DNA of 64,000 nt from Podocnemis expansa (Eukaryota > Chordata > Testudines > Podocnemididae): positions 5,537,847 through 5,601,846 of the forward strand of contig ML682008.1 in assembly GCA_007922195.1 (NCBI GenBank), given 5' to 3'. The notes under the pieces are model-generated. The model was not told where the DNA came from. It worked only from the letters and a program-made list of their open reading frames with translations, and did not search any database. Within the stretch, counting starts at the first letter, position 1. Every line of letters begins with the position of its first letter. Below, piece after piece: positions 22,081 through 33,815 of this stretch. A program made the position numbers and the translations under genes.

Positions 22081-24715
22081 GTAGCTGTTCACATGTATAT
22101 ATTGTGGCGAAGAGGTTGTGCATGGCAGCCAGCTGGGGAATGGCTCTCCCTCTTTCAGACTCCCAGAATGATAGCTCTCCGATCCAATTTGTCCCTGAGT
22201 GGGACTCTCCATCCCACAGAATGCTGGGCCCACTGGGTGGGCTTGTCCTTACTGCCTGTACCTTCCCGGTGCCAGTAGCAACAGCTACAGGTAAACTTCA
22301 TCTAACTCTGATATCTTACCAAACTTCAAACCTCCACACCTAAATGCCACACCCAAAACCCAAACTGTTTGACTGCAACAAGGGCTTTTATCTAGTGTGG
22401 CTAATTACTCTAATTGGTCTCAGGTGCCCTAATTGACCTAGTGTAACCCTGTCCTAGTTACCCAGGAAACAGGGATTTGATCTTGGGGCTGATATATCTG
22501 ACTGCCACCACCCTCCTACAGCCATGGGGCCTGGCTCTGTCACAACATACACACCTAACATGAAATTGACATGAGCGAGCTCTTGAAGAAGAAGAGATTA
22601 ATCTCAATGATTGTTTCTATCCTTTGCCTCTGCTTTGGGCAATTTTTCATAACAGTTTTAAGCAGCCAACATTCCCTCTTCAAAAAACATAACCCTACAA
22701 AGGTATGAAAATACATGGTCCATGACAACATTTCTGTGACCCTCCTTCTGTGCCTCATACTTAAATCAACTGATACTCAAATTTTGGTCTGTTTTATTTT
22801 TAAATCATACCAAATCTGGATTTTAAATATTAGACTACAGGGAATTATTATGGTCCCTAAAGAGTCCCGAACAATACAATTGCTTAAAAGATAGTACACA
22901 CTAAAAGGAATTTTTAAGAGCCTCTTTTTACATGATAATTAATTCCTAGAAGCCTGCATTGCAGTCTTCTTATAAATAAGTGTATGCTAATAAGCCATGC
23001 AGAAAGACTAGCTTGTTAAAATACAAATGAGATATCCCTTACGTCTATACATGTGTAAGTACAATTAATATTATGGGCCCAACTGAAAACAAAATTGCTT
23101 AGCTAACCAACCATTGCAATGCAATGAAACGTGATACTAAATGTAATTGTACGAGGTCCATTTGGGAAATCTCAGCATTTATTTCAATATAGAATATTCC
23201 TCCTTCACACATGCTATTCCTTCCTTCTGAAATAGCATTTGAAATTCAAAAGAATAATTGGACCAGTATAATGGACAAAAAATATCTTTCTTTCACTCTT
23301 CAAAGTCTCAAGAAATTCAGAGCAGCAATCTAGTGAGATTTGGTCTATTTAGAAATATTGGTATGTACTTCTGATGGCTGCATTAATCGAAACTAATTTA
23401 TAAGTACTGTTTTTGCTTCTCCAGTTCTATTCAGCAAGGGAATTATGTGCTGGTAGGAGTGAAGGGAATGGAGGAGAGCAGTAAATTAAGTGAGTTTTTT
23501 CTTTTTTTTCTTATGTTTCTGCAATTCAGTATTTTGGATTCTTTTTCTAGTGTTCACATAGGTCTCTAGACACCTGACACTTTTATAAGAAGCACATTGT
23601 ACTTTATGGCCTTAAAAGTAACTGCAAATAAGATATATTTTAATTGGCATTGTGCCTAGGCAGCAATATGTATATATTTTACAAACTAATGTTTAATGAA
23701 AACTGCCTTCTTTTACTCCAAGAACTGCAGAATCTCCAATACTACTTTGAAATGTGAAGGTGCCTGTTCAATAATTATTTGCACTACTCAAATGTTAAAT
23801 TATTGATACATGGCATTATAATAAGGCTATTAGACACTTCGCTTAAAACTCTAAAACATTCTGTTAGAAATGGATCTATAAAAGAAATTCTGTACTAAAA
23901 TATCTTTTGGTTTCAATTATATTTACGATTTCAAACATGCCTTTGTCAGGTTCATTGGCAATGTTCCTGCATTTTAATAAAGTTCTGCTTACATAAAGTA
24001 AAAATCACTCAACCAACACAAATCCTGAGTAATTGGTTCTGATCCAATGTCCCCTGAAGCCAATAAAACACTTGCTAACTTCACTTGGCTTTGAAGCAGG
24101 GTTTATAAAGGCGGAGTCTTGGGTGGAAAGACTTACAAAAAGCATCAGGGTCACTGGATCCACGTAAGGCTCAATCCCTATGCACATGCAAGCAGATCAG
24201 AATCCCCACTGGATGCAATATGCTAGTCCTCTGCCCCAGCTGTGAAGTTCACTCATAACACACAAGGTCATAATTAATTTAGATATGGTGCATTATGTTT
24301 GTTTAATCATCTTTTAAATTCTAACTCTTATAAAAAACTGTGGTTGCTTCACCAAGTTATTAGAAATGTTACATACTTTAGTTTGTTTTTATGGTGCTGT
24401 GGTATGCATATGTCTTGGAATGTATAACAAATGGTTGGGGGGGGTGTGGTACAGTTCACATATCTTGCTACGGTATTACACATTTGAGATTGTTTATGGT
24501 TCTTGGTTATACATTTAATAAATAATAAATAGTTACCCAGTCTATTTATCTAAGGAAAATTGCAATGTGATGAGAATGTCTTTAGAACACATTGTATAGT
24601 GATGACATAGATTGAGTACAGTTTTCAGGAGATGAATGAACCTGAAATGCTCCACAGTATGTATGTATTGTCTCACCCTTGCACACCCAAAGCCCACAGT
24701 CAACTCAATGGGAGT
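22081..24715. other. No gene seen
   Basis: Unassigned, mostly AT-rich. A short region at 22100-22280 is GC-richer and may belong to the preceding remnant. Confidence 0.4.
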
Positions 24716-24719
24716 TAGT

Positions 24720-26540
24720 GGTGTATCCAGGGTCCCCGGTGCTCAGGGGTCAAACCTGCATTTGTACCCCCCCACACACCTCACTTCCCCATGCAGGACA
24801 GGAGGTGTCCTGGTGCCACCCTGCAGCAGCCCCAGGGATGAGGTCTACATGTGTGGAGCAGGGGAGAAGGGGCAAGGGGGTGGTGCAAATGCAAGCCTAG
24901 CTCTGTTGCCCCCTCCATCCAGTGCGCGATGCTCACCTCTCCTCCTGAAGCCTGGCACTGGTTCTGATGCAGCAAAAAAAAAAAAAAAAACAACAAAGAA
25001 ACAAGGAGTCATGTGGCACTTCTGTTAGTCTTAAAGTGCCACACAACTCCTTGGGTTTTTTTTTGCTGGACTAAACTAACACGGCTATCCCTTTGGAAAT
25101 TGATTTGATGCAGCAGCCTTATTCCGGGGGGGGGGGGGGGGGGGCATTCCTTTTATAATGTACAGAGGGCACTGAGGGGCACCAGTGCCTCCTGGGTCCC
25201 CAGCCCTCGAGAAGGACTGAATGGCACCCTTCTCCGTGCACTTACTTGCTCCTCCAGCCCCACAGCCTTGCACCTTGGCCACCATGGGGCAGCCTCCACC
25301 CTCTATCCCCCTTCCAGTGTACTGGCCAAATGTGATTTAAAAGCCTGTATTCACCATCAGCTTGGCCTTGAAAAAGGGGAGACTGATTCTCTAGAGAGAG
25401 AGCACACAAAGAGTGTCTGCCTTGGTGGGGGCGGCACTCCTATGGGACTCTGGGTGGGTGGGAAGAATCGGAAGGAAGCTGGCCCCATGCTCATGCAGAG
25501 AGGTTCCCAATGTTCATGCTGACTGCTCAGGCAGATGAAGTTTGCAGGGCCAGTGGAGAACATACGGTGTGGTGCTCAGGACGATACAAAAGAGGACTGG
25601 GGAATTTAGAGAAATGGAGGCTGCAGTGCTGTTATTGCTCTTCCCTGCTGGCAGCAGTGCCCATTCCCATTGCTCTCAGCCCCAAGCCCTGCCCCTCTTC
25701 CTGGCTTCTTGAGGTTTCAAGACAGCTTTTTCAACCTGAGCTGCTGTAGCAGGAGACTTGGGACCAGCAACCATCTTAGCATTCAGCCCTTAGCCCACCC
25801 TTTCAGCCCCAGGAGTCACCCTTGCTCCCACCCTCCTCCTTACCGCATTGCAGTGCTAAGGGAATTCCCCACCCCAGCCAGGTAGGTCAGGGAACCTAGA
25901 AGCGTTGGCTGTGGCTGGCCTGCAGTCTTATATGTGCAGCTCAAGAAGGCTGGGCGATCGAGGCTGGGGGGAGTCACAGCCCCCAGCCTTGCTCCCCCTG
26001 ACTCCTTCAGGGCTGGAGGCAGCTTTTCAGCCTCAGCCCCTGCAATGTGTAGCTTAGGGGGCAGCCCCCTCTCACTTACAGGTGGTTGGTCCAAGGAATG
26101 CAGGAATGCTTGTCCCCTGCTGCTGCTTCTCCCTTCTCCTCCTCCTGCTCAGGAGGATACTCACTCGCTCTGCTCAGCTGTGACTGTCAGGCAGCGCAGC
26201 AGCCACCAACCAGAGCAGGGTTTGGTGAGGACCTGCCCTATGCTTCCTCCAAGGCCCGCATCTGGGGACAGCCCCCTCCCCCCCAGCTTGCCGCTGGTGG
26301 GAGTGGGTCTTGTCCATATGCTTAGGGTTTCACTAATCGCTGTATCTTGGAGAAGATATTCTCCCCTAGGTCCGACTGGAAAAAGACCGTGGGAGGATTT
26401 TCACCCTCTTCTGCAGCATGGGGCACTTGCAGAGTTAAACCAATGTAAGTGGTGGATTTTTTGTACCCTGAAGTCTTTAAACAATAATTTGAGAACTTCA
26501 GTAAGTTATCCAGAAGTTAGGGGTCTATTAGTTGAGTGAG
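24720..26540. repeat. GC-rich block, probably composite repeats
   Basis: Abrupt change to GC-rich sequence at about 24720 (ggtgtatccagggtccccgg). It is interrupted by a foldback tail-repeat insertion (24975-25105) and a G-run at 25125-25144. A 201-codon frame at 25934-26539 (+) has no recognisable domain and a Pro/Ser/Leu-rich composition. I treat it as fortuitous. No splice-site-bounded exon is evident. Confidence 0.35.
24965..25115 (-). mobile_element. Short foldback tail-repeat insertion with exact target duplication
   Basis: TGATGCAGCA occurs at 24965-24974 and again at 25106-25115, flanking the insertion. Inside, on the plus strand, are an A-run, 'caaggagtcatgtggcactt', a very short loop at about 25022-25031, its complement 'aagtgccacacaactccttg', then 'gactaaactaacacggctat' and 'ccctttggaa'. 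Exact 10-bp duplications indicate target-primed or similar integration of an already inverted molecule. This is the best-delimited copy of the family here. Confidence 0.7.
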
Positions 26541-26909
26541 TGGGTGCAATTCTGTGGCTGCAACATGCATTAAGTCAGACTAGAGAATTAACATGGTACC
26601 TTCTTTGCCTTAAACAGTTAAGTGAACAAAGAATGCAGGTTTTGGCCATTACAACCTAACACAAAGATCATTGTCATTAGTGGAAAGGGCTCTATTGAAT
26701 TTAACAGGCAATGGATTGTGTTTTGATGTAGTAACAGAATCAGATGCTCAATTAAAAATATCAGAGTTCAATACATTCCTTCAAGTTGCTCTTTACTGAT
26801 TCCATCTCACTAACGAAGGGTCAAAAACATAATCTTATACTTTCTCCGTTCACAGAGAAAATGTTAGTGCTTTACCCCCTCTAGCCATGTTACTGTGTAT
26901 GTATTTGAG

Positions 26910-26974
26910 CCTTAATTCAAACTAATGGAAGCCTGGCCTTTATTCAAACTAACTTGCAAGTGTAGACATAGCCC
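26910..26974. mobile_element. Truncated end of a TTCAAACTAA foldback MITE
   Basis: Contains 'cttaattcaaactaatgg', 'tattcaaactaacttgcaag' and the terminus 'tgtagacatagccctt'. Only about 65 bp of the right end remains; compare 14323-14755. Confidence 0.6.
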
Positions 26975-29002
26975 TTCTGACATAAGAGTGTGGGGCTCCA
27001 GAGGGTGCCAGAACCAGCCTATAGATACCAAAAAGGGAAAAATCTCCATGGGCAAGAGCAGGATATCTCAAAGAGCAGTAGTTATGAAACCTTAGCGTCT
27101 TTATTTCACCCACCATGAGAGTGATCTTTTTTGGTCAGAATAGAAATATATTAAGCAGGGAGCAATAGGGAGACCTTGTTTTTCTTGACCTCTCCTATGG
27201 ATAGAAGATTCCAGTTTCCAGGACAGACTGTAATCTTTCACAAACACTGAGTCAGCGTCAGAAAAGTTGTATCTTAAAAATACCAGCTGAAAAGCTTGCC
27301 GGTTGTGTTGTTACTTGCTTGGCAGCTTGCTAAACCTGATCTTGCAATATCCAAGATGAAGGAAAGAGATCAGACACAGAGGCACAGATGGGGCACTGTT
27401 CCTTTTTGTTTTGTACCTCATGGTTCTTCAGTATCTTGCATCGTTGATTACACCAATACAAAGTGGAATGGCAAATACTGCCATTCCAATTGATAGCATT
27501 TTTCACCCACTTTGCACAGGTATGAAAGTTTACACAAACTACAGGGAACAGAGAACTAAATCCAATGAGTGCAGAGTTGATATAAAGCTCTGTCACTGGT
27601 GTGAATGGAAAATTCTGGTTAAAAATCTTAAATGGCTCAAGGCAATGGAGAATCAGGCCCATATTGGTATATATTAGTCTTTCCAGGTCTTCACACCATG
27701 ACCACCTGATCCAAAACCTACTAAAGTTAATGGGAAGACTTCCATTGATTTCAGTGGTTTTTGAATCAGGCCCTCTGCTTCTTAGGTAAACGTGACTGAG
27801 AAGACTACTCAGTGTGATTAATTTAAATTGATAGGCAGATGGTCATGGTCTTTCAGAGAAGAATGATTTCTTCTGTAGGGCCCTGTGCTGCTTTCACTTA
27901 TGTGACACACATCTTTGATTTGTGCATAATTAAAATGAGACATGCCATATATCTCATTGAAATAATGTGAAAATGGCATTCTGCTGTCAGCTGGGCATGT
28001 ACACTTTGGGGTTTTCCCACTTGGACAATTGTGCATTATATAATGGAGATGGGAAGGAGAAATAAAAATGGTGCATAAGCTGCCGAAATGAGGCAGTTAT
28101 GTAGTTCGTTCTGATGCTTATCCATGTCATCTGAACCTTGTGGATATCTGCAAATGGACTCAGAAGTCTTTCAGGGAAAAGATCTACAATAATGCTTGCT
28201 TTAAATAGGGTAGGAAATATTTCAATTCCAGTATGTAAGTTTTGGGTTAAAGTCAATCTGTGACTTTTTTGCCCCCCTCTTCAGTTAATTGAAACCTTTT
28301 CCAGATTTAAAAATATTCAGTTTTGATTCTGTTCCTACTGTATTTGAACCAGTTTCACCATCCTTTGTGTAGTATGTCAATGACAGGCAAGAAGGCAGTC
28401 TTTTCAGTTAGGAGTTATATGGGATTGTGCTAAGCCTGAAGGCTAGCATAGACAAATGTGCCATGAGAAATAATTACTAATGGCTTAGTTACCTTACACT
28501 ATTTTTTTTCACTTCGAAAAATATTAATTCCTTGGGCCAGATTTTGATCTGTTAGATGGGTGTCAATCCAGAATAAGCCTCACCTCCAATGGAATTGCCT
28601 TTGACTCTGCTTTAAATGAGAACACAATTGATCCTGATAAAACTACTGAAAAGTTGATACCAAAGTTGTAGACTAGATTACTTTCATCCTTTTTGCTTTG
28701 TTAATTTTTGTTTTCCTGACAATGGCAACTACTCCTTCTGGCTTATCCTTCAGGGCTTCTCAGAGTTCAGAGTTCTCAGAAGTACTGGCACTATATGATC
28801 TAATTTATATGGCATTTACCATTCAAGGTGGTTCACTTCAAAATGATTATTCCTAATTAATACTAGCATAAAATCAGAATAATTGTATTTAAGAACATAT
28901 TCAGTCCTTAACCTCCCAAGAAGGCTGAGTGGCTACTAGAATCCTGAGTGAGACGACAAATGCACATCATAAAATCCTAAAGTTAACCAAACGTCTTTCA
29001 AG
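26975..29002. other. No gene seen, apart from one palindromic repeat
   Basis: AT-rich; the palindromic repeat at 27705-27773 is listed separately. Several short open frames lack domain features. Confidence 0.4.
27705..27773. repeat. Short palindromic interspersed repeat, best copy
   Basis: Left arm 'acctgatccaaaacctacta', 'aagttaatgggaagac', right arm 'ttccattgatttcagtgg', 'tttttgaatcagg'. The two arms are inverted complements over about 30 bp with a central turn near 27740. It has no visible coding capacity. Probable old MITE; other copies at 1452, 12443 and 17585. Confidence 0.55.
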
Positions 29003-29125
29003 TTCCAAAGGGGCAGCCATGTTAGCCTAGTTGAGCAAAACAAACAAGTAGTCTTGGGGCACTTAAAGACCAACACATTTATTTATTGCACAAGCTTTTG
29101 TGGGAGAAAATCCCACTTTGCCAGA
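29003..29125 (+). repeat. Penelope-tail repeat, single orientation
   Basis: Begins with the head 'ccaaaggggcagccatgtta', 'gcctagttgagcaaaacaaa' and runs through 'tatttattgcacaagctttt' to 'gtgggagaaaatcccacttt' and 'gccagatt'. It covers the full monomer from head to the hairpin. The hammerhead-like core would be on the minus strand and is damaged (GAAA reads AAAA, CTGATGA reads CTGGCAA). Confidence 0.7.
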
Positions 29126-29290
29126 TTCAGCTCATTCATCTACATTATCATTGGTGAACTATAGTTTAAAGTGCTACAGTGTGTGATTCCCCTCTGAAAT
29201 TCAGTTTTTAAAACCAAACAGTATACAACTTAGCATCAGTTCAGGACTCATTGAATGTATGTCAAATCAGATTACAACAAAACCTCCTTG

Positions 29291-30212
29291 TTTATTTCTA
29301 CATTGGAGCCTTAGGTCAACTTAATCTCCCTTAAATCAACCTAAGGAACTCCAGGTCCAAACTGGGCTTGTATTAAGTTGACTTAAGGGCTATGTCCACA
29401 CGTACATGCTTATTTCGATTTAACTTAAATCGAAATAAGTTAATTCAAAATAAAATCCTTAATTCGAATTACCTTAAATCGAAATAAGCAAAACCTCAAA
29501 TTGAAATAGCAATCCAGACACAGGACTTGCTATTTTGAATCAGGAGAGGGGCACCATGGGAGGTGTGGCAGCAAAAAGGAAGGCACCCGGGGAAGGAGAA
29601 GGGCAAAAGCGTTATTTTGAAATAATGGTTATTTTGAAATAACATGTCCGAATGGCGTTATTTCAAAATAACCATTTTGAAATAACACAATTTAAATTGA
29701 AGTAGGTTTAAGCTATTTCGAAATAATGTCTCGTTTCGAAAAGACAGAGCTCGTCCTTTTGAAACAAGAAGACATTGTGTGGACCTAATCTTTCTTAAAT
29801 TGAAATAACCAGTGTTGTTTCAATTTAAAAGATATGTGTGGAGATACCCAACCACTTGCTTAAGTCAACTTAATAACACCTGCTCCTAACTTTGACTTGA
29901 ACCTTAAGTTGACCTAGGAGCTGGGGCCTGTGCCCAGGCCCTGCCTCCTGCCCCACGCTGGGGCTCAGTCCAGCTCCCGCTGCCACCAGAAAGTGGCTCA
30001 GAGCCTGATCTGGCCCCAAGCCACTTTCCACTTGGGCTGGATCCAGCCCCAAGACACCTGCTGGTGGTGGCAGAAGCCGAATCAGGCCTTGGGGTGGGGC
30101 AAGGGTGGGCCATGTCTACACTGTCTCCAGTGTAGACATATCTTTAAGTCAGCTTTAAGTCAGCCTTGTTAAGTCAACATGAAAGACCTCTGTCCGCAGT
30201 GCAGACATAGAC
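29291..30212. mobile_element. Composite foldback MITE (AAGTCAACTT family)
   Basis: The left end 'tttatttctacattggagcc', 'ttaggtcaac' and the right end 'gttaagtcaacatgaaagac', 'gcagtgcagacatag' are inverted relatives of TATGTCTACACT. The body uses repeated AAGTTGACTTAA motifs. A second MITE (29387-29850) sits inside it, and a GC-rich piece at 29925-30110 carries 'gctggatccagccccaaga'. Back-to-back ends at 30114-30145 (catgtctacactgtctcc, agtgtagacatatc) suggest a further nested junction. The same AAGTCAACTT opening is found at the Harbinger relic at 44185. Confidence 0.55.
29387..29850. mobile_element. Nested foldback MITE (TTTCGAAATAA family)
   Basis: Ends gggctatgtccacacgta and 'tatgtgtggagataccc' are imperfect inverted repeats. 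The interior consists of alternating 'tatttcgatttaacttaaat' type blocks and their complements (ttatttcaaaataaccattt). It lies within the AAGTCAACTT-family element, so it inserted later. No coding capacity. Confidence 0.65.
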
Positions 30213-31435
30213 TTTGATGTGCTGTGTGCATTTGTTAAATGGACTTATTCTTAGTCTAGAAAAATACAGTACAAGGTTATCAGCTGATGCAAATTGGGAT
30301 ATCTCCATTGACTCCAGTAGCTCAGTGGGGCTAAGATAGCTGAACTTTTGATCCTATAATTTTGAACTCATTGCCCTTGAGCTATGCTCTTGTAGAATTG
30401 CTAGTACAGTAGGAAATGGTAAGCAAACTCTGCATACCTTCAGCTGGGAAAAGAAGAGCTCATGGACCCTAAAAACACCTTTGAGAGGTGCTGAATCTGG
30501 CTTAACCCTTTTTCTTGTATGCCTATTTGGATCACTGCATTATGGTTACTTATGCAAACTTACCTCTGTGTGCTTAATTTTAGTGCAGAATTTAACATTT
30601 TTATATAAATCATTTAAAACATCCATCCAAAAGAGAAAATTCTCTGATGTAAGGATGGTGCAAGGAAAATTTAAGGATAAGGAGATAAACAGCTACTGAT
30701 TGTTTTATCTTCCAAACATCCCACTTTATCAGAAAAATCAGAAGTGCGAAGAGAGATCATGTGTCATCTCTACATATTGACCATGGAGCTAATTAAAAGT
30801 TGTGTTGCTTCTGAATGGGGTGAAGAGGTGGCTGGACTCAGTGTAATTTAAATCTTCTCATCTTTTAGACACCACTGGGAAAAAAGGAATGTGCATTATC
30901 ACTTTCTTTGGGTATGATTGTTTAATATGGCTTCTGAACAAACATCTTATTAAAAGCAAAATGTACTAATGTACCCAATTTATTAGCACCCTGCAGGTTT
31001 TCTAGCCTAGTTTAAAGAGCCTACTGTACAGTTAAGAGATGCTTCCAGCAGGTTGCTCTCTTCTTAGTACCCATTTTCCCAAAAATCCTAAATGAGCTGG
31101 TAACACTGTTTTATGACTAATTATTTTTGTGTTGTCCATACTGAATTCCAGAGGCAGATTAGTAGCTACTTCAAGTTTATGATACTTGATTCTTAAAGAG
31201 CAGTTTTTGCTACCTTAAATGACTCTGCGCAGGGCATTGTGGGATTCCATTTTTATTGTTTCTCAATTTCCAAGTCAAGTATTAGTTTCAAAACAAATAT
31301 TTTCCCATAAATGCGAGCTTTGTCAGCCTGACTCAGGATCATGCTGGATTTCTTTTCCTTTTAGTGCATCACCAGTCCTGAAGTTCAAATGAGACCACTA
31401 GTTACATCAGTGCAACCCCACTGTCTTCATTTGGA
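30213..31435. other. No gene seen
   Basis: AT-rich, short unrecognisable frames only. Confidence 0.4.
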
Positions 31436-31439
31436 ATTT

Positions 31440-31680
31440 AACAAGGAGTCCTATGGCACTTTTAAAGACTAACACATTTATTTATCACATGAGCATTTGT
31501 GGAAGAAAATCCCACTTTGTCAGACATTTTGAAGATGGCTCTTTGAAGAAGCATCTGACGAAGTGGGATTTTCTCCCTCACAAGTTCATGTGATAAATAA
31601 ATGTGTTAGTCTTCACCAGTGCCAGAGGACTCCTTGTTTCTTTTGCTGAACTAGACTAACACAGCTACCTCGTTGGAATT
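31440..31680. repeat. Foldback copy of the Penelope-tail repeat
   Basis: Left arm 'acaaggagtcctatggcact', 'tatttatcacatgagcattt', 'atcccactttgtcagac'; loop around 31525-31550 with 'ttttgaagatggctctttga'; right arm 'gcatctgacgaagtgggatt', 'gtgataaataaatgtgttag', ending 'actagactaacacagctacc'. The loop text is shared with 10145-10386, so these two copies descend from one already inverted source and were not formed independently. CTGACGA is at 31555-31561; the following GAAA is lost (CAAG). Confidence 0.75.
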
Positions 31681-32340
31681 TGAAATTTAGTTAGCAAATC
31701 TGTTGATGCGTGAGAAGGAAGAAAATTAATTTCACTCAGATGCACTGGTTTTGCACTGCTAATAAGAGAGAAGCAATAAAAAGATATTTTATCTCTGCTA
31801 GAACAAACAGTTGTGAGTTTGAATATACAGAGGGAATCAGTGAGTTGAGTAAGAAGGTGTTATTTTGACACAGATACTTCTCAGAATAGAAGCACACTTT
31901 AAGAGATTTGGAGATTCAATGAAGTTTGAATAGGCATCTGAAAGCATGAATAATTATTTGAAAGAAATTCAAACTATGAATTATCTCCTTGCTGTGCAAA
32001 TTGGATTGAAAAATCATTAAAGGATATCATTTTTTGTCAGAATGTCAATATTTTCTGCTTTTCAAGTCATTCCAAATTTTAAAAACAAGCAAGCAGACAA
32101 CAAAGAATTCCCCCATTCTCTTCGAAGAGGAAAACCCAGAAACCACCTCTTCCATGAACATTTTTTCAAAGTATTTTGGCAATTCTGTTTCAAGAAAGAT
32201 GGAATCTGGATAGCCATAGGTGTCTGAAAATGGAGAATAATTGGGGTGGGAGAAGAGAAGAAGAGAGGAATAACCAAATTTATTTGAAACTGAAAATAGA
32301 TGTGTTTTGAGATTCTGAGAGCAGTGGAATGAATGAGTTG
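31681..32340. other. No gene seen
   Basis: AT-rich; a 124-codon minus-strand frame at 32062-32436 ends in repeat sequence and shows no domain. Confidence 0.4.
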
Positions 32341-32344
32341 TGGG

Positions 32345-32415
32345 GTTTTTTTGTTTGTTTTGCCTATTCCTTGTTTGTTTTGCTGAACTAGACTACCACA
32401 GCTACCCCTCTGGAA
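32345..32415 (-). repeat. Head fragment of the Penelope-tail repeat
   Basis: The text 'ccttgtttgttttgctgaac', 'tagactaccacagctacccc', 'tctggaac' is the reverse complement of the head segment only. Confidence 0.6.
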
Positions 32416-32586
32416 CATCTCTTCAAATGTCTGCATTCATCTTCTCTCTCTAGGTGGCAGGGCAGTGCAGGCCTAATGTTGACTGCAATTTAGAGACTCA
32501 GGTATTTGGTCCTGCTTCAGTGCAGAGGACTGTACTATGTGACTTCTGATGGTTTCTTCCAGTCCCACATTTAAACAGTTCTAGAG

Positions 32587-33643
32587 CAGGGGTGTCAGAT
32601 CTGACCCATGGGGCAATCCAATCCATCTCACTATCCTGGTGCGGAAAAGGAAGGCTAAGGGGGCGTGGGCCAGACTGTTGGTGGCCCTGCAATGGAGTGG
32701 AGACAGACTGGGCAAGAGGCCTAGAGCCAGATGCCGCCCTCCCTCCATTGCAGAGCAGGCAGCGTTCCTGCCTGCCCTGCCCCTGGCCTGCCCCAGCCCC
32801 TGGGGGCAGAGAGCAGCTGGTGTCTGACTGCTGCTTTTCAGGGGCAGGGCCTGGAGCAATCACATTCACTGGAGTTCAGTTCACCTTGCCCCTTGGCTTC
32901 CCCCCAGTGCTGAACGGGCCCTCTCCATGGCCTGGGGGCAAGGTGGCATCTGTTTAGCGGGGGGGCAGGGCCAAAGCAGCACAAACTTTGCTGAATGGGC
33001 TTCTTCCAGCCCCCACGTCCACAAGTAGTTACATGCTGGCCCACTCTCTGCTCCCTGGGGGTGTGGCCAGTGGGGGGCAGGGAAGGAGGGTAGCCCAGCC
33101 TCTGGCCCTGACCCCCGCCCGGCACTGTCCCCCACCAATGCAGGGCTAGTCTCACCCTTGTGGGACTCCTTATTCTGCCCTGCTAGGAAGCAGGGTCTGA
33201 GACTCTGAGCCTCTGGCCAGCCCAGCGATGCAAAGTGGGGACTGTGGACAGTGCTGCGGAGAGGAGCTATAGGGGGATGGCAGCCCAGCGATGCTGGGGG
33301 CGTGGTGACTGAGGCCACAGTCATGACACTTCTGTCTTGCCCGTAGGCTATTCGAGGACTGGGCAGAAAGGCTGCTGAAAGTCAGTAGCAGCAGCCTGCC
33401 ACTCAGCCAGCAGGACCAGATTTTTGAGTGGCTGCAGTCACCCCACCCCACCAATAGTCTTGCGGGGGGACACATGGGGCAAGGGGACAGAGCATGTGGG
33501 GGAGAGGTAAGGGGTAGGGTGGGAGCACAGAACCAACCACTGGGCCAGCCCACCCCAGACAGAGACCCCACAGTCCGAGTGACTCTATCAAGTGTCCTGC
33601 CCTCTAGTGCAGCTCCTTACACGGAATGAGTTTGACACTCCTG
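32587..33643. mobile_element. Non-autonomous hAT element, 1.06 kb, GC-rich
   Basis: Terminal inverted repeats are caggggtgtca (32587) and tgacactcctg (ending 33643), matching at 10 of 11 positions. They are flanked by 8-bp near-identical duplications (ttctagag at 32579-32586, ttccagag at 33644-33651). An 8-bp target duplication with CAGGGGTG-type ends is the hAT signature. The interior is strongly GC-rich and has overlapping frames on both strands (up to 147 codons). None resembles a hAT transposase, so it would have depended on another element. Seen: ends and duplication. Inferred: hAT membership. Confidence 0.75.
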
Positions 33644-33679
33644 TTCCAGAGACTCATATTTTTCATCACACATGTTGTG

Positions 33680-33815
33680 TGACTTAACTCAAATAGTTAA
33701 CCGTTCTGTGCCTCACCTTCGCCTAGTACAGGGGGAAAAAAGGTTGTAATATTGATGCAATCTGTAGAATAGCATGGTTGTGAGGTTTACTATTGTAATG
33801 TTTTGAGCCCTCAGT
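33680..33815 (-). repeat. MIR-like SINE fragment
   Basis: The text 'ttgtgtgacttaactcaaat', 'ccgttctgtgcctcaccttc' and 'tgtgaggtttactattgtaa', 'tgttttgagccctcag' follows the order of a reverse-complement MIR. It lies directly beside the hAT insertion. Confidence 0.55.

Noticed and set aside
25934..26539. 201-codon plus-strand open frame
   Set aside because: Lies in a GC-rich block with open frames in several phases, shows no domain, is Pro/Ser/Leu-rich, and has no splice or promoter context. Read as chance.
32592..33591. Series of 60-147 codon frames on both strands
   Set aside because: All lie within the GC-rich hAT insertion bounded by TIRs and target duplication; none resembles a transposase.
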